From Litoditis marina (Eukaryota; Nematoda; Chromadorea; Rhabditida; Rhabditidae), in NCBI GenBank assembly GCA_964036275.1, contig OZ038437.1, positions 10,533,960 through 10,597,959 on the forward strand: 64,000 nt of DNA, read 5' to 3'. The translations under genes were made by a program, and so were the position numbers. Shown in pieces: positions 56,424 through 64,000 of the stretch (position 1 is the first letter of the stretch; the number at the start of each line of letters is the position of its first letter). The notes below the pieces were generated by a model, which ran no database searches, was not told where the DNA came from, and saw nothing but the letters and a program-made list of their open reading frames with translations.

Positions 56424-56660
56424 TTATTTTGAAAAAATTGGGAAAACTAACCTTATAGTGAAAACATAGTAATTATTCCTGAGGTAGTGAGTACGGCTAC
56501 TTTGCAGAGATGTTTGCTCTAGTAATGAAAATAAGATAGGGTGGAAGATTACACCAAGATGCCCCGCCCACAAGTTAATTGGGGTTTCTGTTTTGGGTAT
56601 CACACCTGGGCAATAATATTGAGAAAGCAAGAGGTAACTGGGCTTTACCAGTAAACTCAA
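56424..56660 (-). repeat. Alpha ORF family, block C
   Basis: A 78-codon frame with YLLLSQYYCPGVIPKTETPI and LLEQTSLQSSRTHY, then a GTTAGTTTTCCC donor. Near-identical to 37989-38195. Confidence 0.5.
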
Positions 56661-57244
56661 TTATGTCCTAAAAATACAGATAGAAACCAAACTATGATAT
56701 ATCGAAACCCAAAACACAGAAGAACTTACAGCTTCAGGAATGTGATCGAACTACAAACACAGAAACACATGTTGAAAAACGTGTAATGATGGTCAAATTT
56801 AGTGGCGATGGTCAAAGTCAAAATGACAAAAAAAAATTTATTTTGCAACTCAGAAAAGTTAGAGGCGGAATCGATCCATTTCTGTTCCTACTTAGGCTGT
56901 TATAGTAAGATAACAGAACTTTCAGTCTGTTTTATACTCGTAAATAGTTAGTGTTATGGGACAAATTATCAACGTTTGCATCCAATTTCGATTCCCTTTT
57001 GAAAAGAGTGTTCGAAATATATTTTTTACTCTCGAAAAAGGACATTGAAGAGTTAGATTGTGTACGGTAGGAGCCTCAGTAGATAGGATGTGCACTATAC
57101 ACTACTCATGTACTGTTAGTCAATCGCACAGTCACATAAAACATGTTAAACACAGCAGAACTCAGAAATGTGCCATGACAAAATGCACAATTCCTCATTA
57201 GAATGCTAAGTTTACGTGTTAAAGTGGATGCCAAATTTATAAAT

Positions 57245-57420
57245 TTCCATCTCTCACCGGAATCGAACCTGAGGGCAAAAGATTCGTAACAGGCCGCTAA
57301 CCACTGCGCTATTATAGATCATAACGGGCATGTTTTGGAATCGAAGACATGTGTGCGTACACAGCGGCAAGTGAAATATACAGTACCCTCCCGCCTTTCC
57401 GTTGGCGACGACTATAATTG
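57245..57420 (-). repeat. SINE-like repeat with a tRNA-like 3' part, best copy
   Basis: Minus strand: TAGTCGTCGCCAACGGAAAG, GGGTACTGTATATTTCAC, TGTGTACGCACACATGTCTT, A box TAGCGCAGTGGTTAGCGGCC and B box GGTTCGATTCCGG near the end. It carries all shared words of the family. No functional cloverleaf. Confidence 0.65.
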
Positions 57421-57877
57421 AATTGACTTCTACTATAGATGTTTTCTGTAACCGTCTGTTTTTCGCCAATCTCTTGCGACTCGCATGGTTAAATATTTCA
57501 TTTCTTAGAACACGCGCTGTATTTCACAGAACAGCATAGCTATGGTTGTGACTATTAGATTATTTTAGTTTTTACCGAGACCCCTAAAGTAGAAATACAA
57601 AACATTCTATGCGTTTAGACCAGTGAACTTCATTGAAAAGTTAAACACCTTGTACAATTCGTTCCTATTTTCTTTTACAAAGAGTGTTCCGATGCGTTTT
57701 TCATTGAATGAAGATTCGTACTAGAAAGCTATCCTTGGAACGTGAAATAGCATAATTGAGCTACGTGGAAAACGTGAACACATGATTATGTCTCTAAACG
57801 TTTTAAGTAAGAGGGAAAAGTTCTCTTTATCATTTCTGTTTCTCATTCTATAAGAAACAGTTTACATTGCTTTCTAT

Positions 57878-59400
57878 CTGTACTTTTAGGACATAATTGA
57901 GTTTTGGCGTGATGCCAAATTACCCTTTGCTTTTTATTATTGTTACCCAAATACCCAGGTGTGCTACCCAAAACAGAAACCCAAATTAACTAGTGGGCGG
58001 GGCATCTTGGTGTAACCTTCAGCCCTATCTTATTCTTACTACTGAAGCATACATCTCTGGAAAGTAGTCGTACTTACTTCTTTAAGAACATTCACCATAT
58101 TCTTATTATCAGGTTAGTTTTATTTAAAGTTTTTTACTCGTGTAGTTTCAAGCAGACTGGTCAAATCAGACATATATACTGGTTTCAATATATTTAAGTA
58201 ATAATTTCGAAACGAGGTGAGCATTAACACTTTTTCAATTAAACTACGTTTCCTTCGATTTTTCAGCAGCGGTTGAATGGTAAGTAAATACAGTCGTTCC
58301 ACCCTCTACAGTAATATGCTCAAACTTCAAGCTCAAAGTTTCATTCGTTGACGCTATGGATTTTCTTCAAATTTTGGTCATCTGTACCTTCAGTAGTACA
58401 AACTCTAAAAATTTGAAACCAAAGTATTCGATAACTCATTAGAAATTGCCTCCTGAGAATTTGACGTATTACTGTAGAAGGACATAGATTGGTGGCCAAA
58501 ATTATCGTAGCTGAGCGCTAACCACTGCGCTACAAGAGTACATAACTGACAGGCTTTGGAATTGGAGACATGTGTTCGTACACAGCGGAAAATGTGATAT
58601 ATAGTACCCTCTTGCATTTCCCTTGAGTACAACTATATTTCTGTTTTTGTGGAGATATGTGCTCAGTGCTCAGTGAAAGGTGCCACTCAAAATAGTTTCG
58701 ACCTGATTCAAGACGATTCAGGGTCGAAACGAGTTTGAGTGGAACCTTTCACATTTTTCCATAATACCATCCAGAAAGTCTTAGTGACAACGAATACTTC
58801 TGTATAAAATAAACACACCATATTTCTGTTGTTTCCAGAGGACCGTGGGGCGAGCATTACCACCTGCGGTCACACTATGTGCAAGCAATGCAGGCAGATG
58901 TCGTGCGGAATTATCGTACATTGGAGATAAATTGCATTCAGTGTAAGTTTTGTTTTCAAGTATTTCATCAATTTTTCATTATGAGCATTACGTTCATTCG
59001 AAAACTGAGTTTATCATCATTTTTTTTCAAGTTTAAGCGCTACTTCAAAGTATGCTATTGGTTGTGAAAAATGTTTTAAACAAACAGAAAAAAAATCATT
59101 GGCATTTTACAACATCTTTACTGTTTATTTCCAACTCACTCGTGATTTTTGAAGAATTGCTAAAAGCAATTGCCAAGCCAGTTTGAAAGTTCGTACTTTT
59201 CTTCAATTGAAATATTCAATATTTTACAGATAGACAAAATGGTAGTCGACGAAGTTATAGAGAGACCTCAGTTTTCTCAATTGTATGCAGAAACATGTTC
59301 GAAGTGGGTATGTTGTTTTGGTTCATTGACTATAAAATCTGTTGAAGATTTCTGGGGTAAAACTGACTTGTCAATATAGTTTCGGTCAGTCACCACTCAG
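57878..59400. repeat. Duplicated block E2 (paralogue of 40290-41815)
   Basis: Collinear with E1, with small differences such as an extra ACCCAAAT near 57950 and a doubled GCTCAGT at 58660. It carries core copies at 58043-58075 and 58165-58186, a SINE-like copy (58500-58635, minus), the foldback, the RING-like exon (58840-58944) and the eIF4G-like exon (59230-59307). Confidence 0.8.
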
Positions 59401-59970
59401 ACCTGGGGAGTAGTGTATGGGCCGTTTTTTGGCCAGTGGGCCAGATTTTGGTCACTTTATTGCCACCTGCCTAGGGAGGGGATGTCTCCTCTCGCGGCCA
59501 GTTGCTGTTCCGGTTGGTGGCCAATAAGGGGGGCGTGGCCTAAGGCGCGACCATAATTCAAGATTTCAAAAAGTTAAGAATTTTAAAATCGAAAGTTCAG
59601 ACTACAAACTTCAAAAATTTCAAAAAGTTCAGAATTTCAAAATCGAAAGTTTTTCTTAAATACAAGTATCATTCAAAAAACATATAGGCCGCTCCATACC
59701 TTTCTAGTCACGTACAGTAGAAAAAATAGAACTTACAGTTTTTTTTATCTATCATCCAGAAGCTTTGAAACTTCTTTTAGAGTTGTTATCATGGCTTTCA
59801 TCCTCATAATAACCTTTATTGTATAATAGCTCATGTGGAAGGTTCCAATACTAAAGTCACTCATACTCATAACCTCCCATAGTCATACTCATATACTCCC
59901 ACAGTGCTACAAATCTGGTTTCTGTAAAAAAAACTAGTTCAGTTCAACTCATCATCTTCCCGTTCTTGCT

Positions 59971-60841
59971 ATGGCTCCCAAGACGAAAAAGGTGGACTCG
60001 AAGTGGCAAGGCGAGGCCCCAGAGTTCGTCTACCTAGGCAGCGGGGCGTACGTGGTCAAGACACCTGTTGAGACGGCAAACACGATCTTCAAAGACTGCG
60101 ACAATTTCGATGTTGAAGATTTACTGCGGCAGGTTGGTTTTTTCCCTAGTTTTTGCTTGTCAATTATTCCGTGAACCATTTTTTAAATATCATTTTTCTT
60201 TTTGACTACCTGTAATCTCTTACCTAGTGTTCACTAGTATACCATTGCTGAACTAAATGTAAAGACAGCTAGCTGAAATCATATACCGCCGGGTAAACTA
60301 TGACAACAATAGACTTTTTTCATTCACCGCATTTTTCAATGCTTTTTTATAATTGGATTACGGTAGCGTCAAGAGTTCAATCACAAATTAAGCCACACAG
60401 TCTGATCAAATTAAAAAAAACATTGTTTTGTTCCAAAAAGTATATTTTTATAGGCGCGTTCCTGGGATGTGGCTAAGCCCGGTCTACTGGTGGTGACGGC
60501 TAGTCCCTCTGCCCAGAACAAGGGCAGCTGGCCGCTTCCGGCACACTTCATCCGGTAAGGGGGATTCAAAATTGTAATACTGGCTTATAAAATTTTCTCT
60601 CTTGTGACACCTGAAAATTAATAACTGTGAAACCTTAGGGTAACCGTTGGGATAAAAGGTTTGTTCAGAACGTGTAAAATTAATTTTCCAAACGTTGTTT
60701 CACTCAAGTGATCAAACTACAAACTATAAAACTAAACTTTTCAGTGTGTGGGGCAAAACCGGCCAGAATCCTGACAAAACCGTGACGGAGTTCATGCCTT
60801 CGAACAGTGAGAACATGCAAGCTGATCAACGACACAAAGAT
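59971..60841 (+). CDS. N-terminal exons of a spliced gene of unknown function
   Basis: Exon 1 (59971-60132) starts ATGGCTCCC after a weakly GC-richer leader and reads APEFVYLGSGAYVVKTPVET, donor CGGCAG|GTTGGT. Exon 2 (60454-60554) reads PGLLVVTASPSAQNKGSWPL, donor TCCG|GTAAGG. Exon 3 begins at 60745 after TTTTCAG and stays in phase until a TGA near 60840. Phases join across both introns and GC content is far above the surroundings, so this was a real gene. It runs directly into the polymerase frame at 60807, so it may be the same Maverick-type transcription unit. Product not recognised. Confidence 0.5.
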
Positions 60842-61670
60842 TGAGATTACCGGCTTCTCGATCCTGGATGATTCTGTAGTTTGCTCGTACAAACCACGTG
60901 TGGAGTACAGAAAGCCCGTGGAATACACAAACGTTGCGATCGCGGCCTACACTACTGCGTACGCTCGACTTTGTTTACTGGAGGCAATGAGTCGTGTTGG
61001 AGATGATCTTCTTTATGTTGGTGAGTTCAAATATTTGGAAAAATGGTTGGAATATAGATTGTTTCAAAAAATTACACAGCAGAAGTTTCCCCATTTTCAG
61101 ATACCGATTCTCCCATATTCCTCAACGACGACAGCAACCCGGATAGGTTAGCTGACCTTCGTGCGGACCGGCTTGGGTTTTTGACCTCGGAAATACCGGA
61201 AGGCTACCGGATAACCAAGTTTGTGAGCATGGCGCCCAAAGTCTGCTCATATTTGCTGGAAAACGACGCCGGTGATGTCAAGACTGTCTGCAAAGTCAAA
61301 GGAGTGGTTAGTTTTACTTCACCCCTATTCACATGTTTTCTCATAGTTTATACAGCGTTCAACAACCCGATTTCAGACGCTTGATTCCGAAGCGGCCAAG
61401 AAGATCAATTTCCGAGTCATGTAGGACATGGTTCGCGACCTGGTTGCTGAAGAAAACCCCGGAGTTGTTGAGACTGAACGAGCCATGATTGTGAAAAAAC
61501 TTGGTCAAATAAGCACCAAAGTTCTCAAGAAAAGACTACAACCAGTGATGACCAAACTACGATATCTGCCCGATTCCACAACTGTGCATCATGGCTACTT
61601 GGACCAGGAAGCAATCGATAAAAGATTAGGGTCATCATGTAAACTATCATTGTTTATATTACCTGCATGA
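60786..61670 (+). pseudogene. Maverick/Polinton-type DNA polymerase B remnant
   Basis: The palm region of a protein-primed family B polymerase is recognisable from NVAIAAYTTAYARL (around 60930-60975), the catalytic DTDS motif split by an intron (exon to 61020, next exon from 61101), and VCKVKGV before the 61306 donor. Length is far below the family's usual 1000 or so residues: exonuclease, fingers and N-terminal motifs are absent. Breaks: a frame change between about 60786 and 60841 relative to the upstream exon, and an in-frame TAG at 61422-61424. A C-terminal HHGYLDQ-like end precedes 61670. Non-functional as it stands. Confidence 0.7.
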
Positions 61671-61694
61671 CGCACGCGTGTGCTAGCTATACAA

Positions 61695-61770
61695 AAAAAG
61701 AATACAATAGAATAGAATGTTTATTCGCGATTGAACACGTGTCTTTCCACATTGGTATATGTGGCACTAC
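61695..61770 (-). mobile_element. Retroposon 3' end, copy
   Basis: Minus strand: TAGTGCCACATATACC, AATGTGGAAAGACACGTG, GCGAATAAACATTC, then (TATTC)n. Inserted just after the polymerase remnant. Same family as 2440-2525. Confidence 0.5.
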
Positions 61771-61973
61771 AAACTATGATTGTACATTTAGGAGAAACTT
61801 GTCAAACTCAAAAAAGAACTTCCAATTAAAGCGATAATGCCCGGTACCTGGGCGTGGTACGCCTATTTCAAAACGACACCACCGGATTCTAGGCAATTTG
61901 TCTAAAATTGTACATCTTCGGGATCAAACTACAACAACCCTTGGTTTTCAATACTAACTTTACAACATTTCAG

Positions 61974-62030
61974 TCCTCCAACTACTACTACAACCCCTGT
62001 GAGGAGCGAGGCAAGTACTTCTACACCTGA
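61974..62030 (+). other. Possible terminal exon near the polymerase remnant
   Basis: After ACATTTCAG a short open frame reads SSNYYYNPCEERGKYFYT and stops at 62028-62030. It may be the last exon of the 59971 gene or the polymerase. The donor joining it was not resolved. Confidence 0.35.
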
Positions 62031-62047
62031 TAACCGCTAATTGTAAA

Positions 62048-62455
62048 ATGTTGTACATAAATGTATATTATACGCTTGTTGAAAGTGGTTGTACTGTCTT
62101 TGACTCCGAAAGAATGTATGTTAGAGCGATTGAATCGGTGCAGAATGACTTTACTAGAAAGTTTTTCATGCGACAAGGAGGTTACAGCTACTGCAAAATA
62201 CCGTCCGCCGAGCTCAGAAACCGAAAACTAGGTCTTGATTCACTTGAAAAACGACGCAAAGTGTTTGACATGATTATGGTACACAAAATTGTTAATGAAC
62301 AATCAGGCCCCACTGCATCGAACTTCTGTAAGTTCGATAATTCACGCACAAGGGATGTGAGTTCGAACCTACGTTTCAGTGCGCCGAAATTCAAAACTAG
62401 AGCACACTTTTCCACTATAAGAGCTGGCTCGAAATACGTGAAGATAACCTACTAA
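62048..62455 (+). pseudogene. Non-LTR retrotransposon reverse transcriptase, C-terminal end
   Basis: The 135-codon frame contains AIESVQNDFTRKFFMRQGG, then AELRNRKLGLDSLEKRRKVF and MVHKIVN. This order (IExVQxxFTR, then LGLxSLExRR, then KI) is the thumb/C-terminal region of CR1/jockey-like reverse transcriptases. Catalytic motifs (YADD) are not upstream, so it is a 5'-truncated insertion, usual for LINEs. A second fragment is at 13482-13640. Confidence 0.75.
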
Positions 62456-62580
62456 ATCATCATCATACCTGTAGCCGTGGTTTGGTAACATGACAATGAA
62501 AATTGCACTCCAAATATTCATTTAAACAGCCACTACAGGCGCTACAACCGAGATAAGATAAAAATTAATAATATTAAAGC

Positions 62581-62811
62581 ATGAAAGATCTACAACAAAA
62601 GCAGGGTGGTATGTGGCACACAAAGGACCGAGTCCAGTTACAGTTGAAGAATCAGCACCTCCAAGGGCGGGGCCCCGCCTCGCGTTCTCATCAACGGGAC
62701 GTCCGTGTGGACCAGTTCGATAGAATGGCTGAAATGTTTTCTAATATTATAACACCCGACAACTGCTGTACACTTAACGTTCGAGGGCAAAAGGTATCCT
62801 GGGTACATTAA
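62581..62811 (+). other. Possible coding remnant, frame uncertain
   Basis: GC-richer stretch with a 76-codon frame. A second frame holds VTVEESAPPRAGPRLAF over the same bases, suggesting a frameshift around the GGGGCCCCGCC run (about 62670). Not recognised. The nearby minus-strand frame at about 63225-63363 is also protein-like (RSIWRHHDVNVPVRRREVRR). Both could be further Maverick remnants, but nothing identifies them. Confidence 0.25.
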
Positions 62812-62849
62812 CCGGCAAACGCAAACTATAAAGTGCAAACTATTTCTCA

Positions 62850-63640
62850 TTATCAAATGGTTTCTCTAGTTTCTATTCCGTTTTCTCTAATTTCTACTCC
62901 GTTCAGTACTTTTATGTATTCAACCCAGTTTATATTATTGAGTAAATCAGCTAAAAACTTTTTCTCCCATTCACATTAGTTGATGTAAAATATTAACCAT
63001 TAAATTAATTAATCATTAAAATAGCCTTCACTGTAATGATAACCGTGGCAACTATTCACACCATGAACGTCAACACGGTTTCCACCATATTTTAATCACT
63101 AGCAAATGTTTTATCACATATTTATGTTACTCCCTGTTAATCATGAACACGTGTAATGAATCACTCATAAAATCGCAACTAAACCTCATCTCCCCGTTAT
63201 CAAAGTAAAGTACACAATACAAGAAAAATGTACCGTTCCAAGTAGTACTGCGTCAGCACGCCTCTTCGGACTTCGCGACGTCTCACCGGCACATTAACAT
63301 CGTGGTGCCTCCAAATAGAACGTTCCGTGGGTGCCGTCGCATCCCTTAAACTGGTCATATTTCCTATATCTTCAAACCAAGGATTTTCGTAACTTTCGCT
63401 TCAAGACTTAAATGTTTTATCATAACAGGGGGTTAATTTCCATGTCTAAATGGCCCATACCGTCGCAACAATAATTGAATTAAACAACTCGTAAAACTCT
63501 ATTAAAGCTTAAATATTTTAAACATCATCGTATGAAATTATGAAATCTAAAAAAAGGTGAGAAAAAATAAAATTCTGTTGGCCGTTCCAGCCACCGCAAT
63601 ATATTCAATTGTTTTAAAATGCTTGCTTTTGTTCTTTAAA
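62850..63640. other. Mostly unannotated AT-rich sequence
   Basis: Apart from the GC-richer 63225-63365 segment, no conserved peptide, paralogue or inverted repeat was noticed. Confidence 0.35.
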
Positions 63641-64000
63641 GTACTCATTTTACTATGTTTTTCTCTCAAAGCAGATAAAAATATCAAAAAACATTTTCAT
63701 GCACTTCAACAAAATCCCCATTTTTCTTTTAAAAATTAATCAAGATGATAAGTTTGTAAAGATGACAAATTACCTGTCAATTCACCCGATCACGGGCTCG
63801 CGTGTGATACTGGATGACACTTCTCCGAGCCAGAGCACCTGCTCTACGATGCAAGTTTTTTTCCGCACGGATAGGGGAGAGAGAATGTTCAGAAGTTCCT
63901 TGATGGGGATACTCAACTCGGATCTGAAACTGAGCACCTGGGATCAGAGCAAAGACTAACCAAAAAAGATCTAGAACGAAACACGGAATGAGAGAGAAAA
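63640..64000. repeat. Composite block D, truncated by the window end
   Basis: Matches block A from about 31770 and C from about 55690: CATGCACTTCA, GACAAATTACCTGTCAATTC (63763), CACGGGCTCGCGTGTGATAC and GGAATGAGAGAGAAA. A small insertion (AGTTTTTTTCCGC, about 63853) is specific to this copy. The rest lies beyond the window. Confidence 0.7.

Larger units (their letters stand above)
54290..56760. repeat. Composite block C
   Basis: Collinear with block B from CGCTACGGTCCGATATTT to the alpha ORF and AACACAGAAGAACTTA. Differences include a roughly 66-bp insertion (about 54896-54960) within the helicase exon and loss of the 36340-36720 equivalent. The (AGAG)n tract differs in length. Confidence 0.7.

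Overview
The window looks like a gene-poor, repeat-dense stretch of an invertebrate genome, most likely a nematode and probably Caenorhabditis. Sequence evidence: AT-rich DNA, no long open frames, short exons with nematode-style acceptors (TTTTCAG or TTACAG) and donors (GTGAGT or GTTAGT), small introns, and packed short inverted-repeat elements. I see no bacterial operon, rRNA gene, intact tRNA gene or CRISPR array. No gene is clearly intact from end to end. Most coding signal is exon-sized remnants, many with stops or frameshifts.

Layout. 1-13 kb: decayed repeats, a phased 140-bp array rich in GGCGCC (7.56-8.64 kb), a minisatellite element (8.6-8.95 kb), palindromes (3.2, 5.3, 9.4, 10.6 kb) and a 264-bp tandem triplication (11.2-12.0 kb). 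13.3-19.2 kb: minus-strand exon remnants, including a tandemly duplicated fragment with two degenerate P-loop exons. 20.97-26.12 kb: a G/T-rich 5.15-kb unit bounded by identical 130-bp direct repeats, resembling a non-coding LTR element. 26.8-27.2 kb: two minus-strand exons that join in phase. 28.1-33.6, 35.6-39.1, 54.3-56.8 and 63.6-64.0 kb: four paralogous copies of a composite block (A-D) carrying PIF1/Helitron-type helicase exons. 40.3-41.8 and 57.9-59.4 kb: a second duplicated block (E1, E2). 43.2-46.4 kb: a long-armed foldback, a 130-bp satellite with TGACGTCA sites, and a second minisatellite element. 49.2-50.6 kb: a 1.3-kb terminal-inverted-repeat element with CGCCGGCG clusters. 60-62.5 kb: a broken, intron-containing Maverick/Polinton-type DNA polymerase B remnant, then the C-terminus of a non-LTR retrotransposon reverse transcriptase.

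The unifying observation is a core of about 38 bp, containing an imperfect hairpin (CCAGT, 7-nt loop, ACTGG), found about 26 times from 2.9 to 58.2 kb. Six copies lie in predicted exons of 101-109 nt bounded by plausible splice sites, and three in blocks A-C lie in longer fused exons of 147-150 nt. It may mark an undescribed, expanded exon or mobile-gene family. Paralogous copies also supply empty sites that date several insertions relative to one another.
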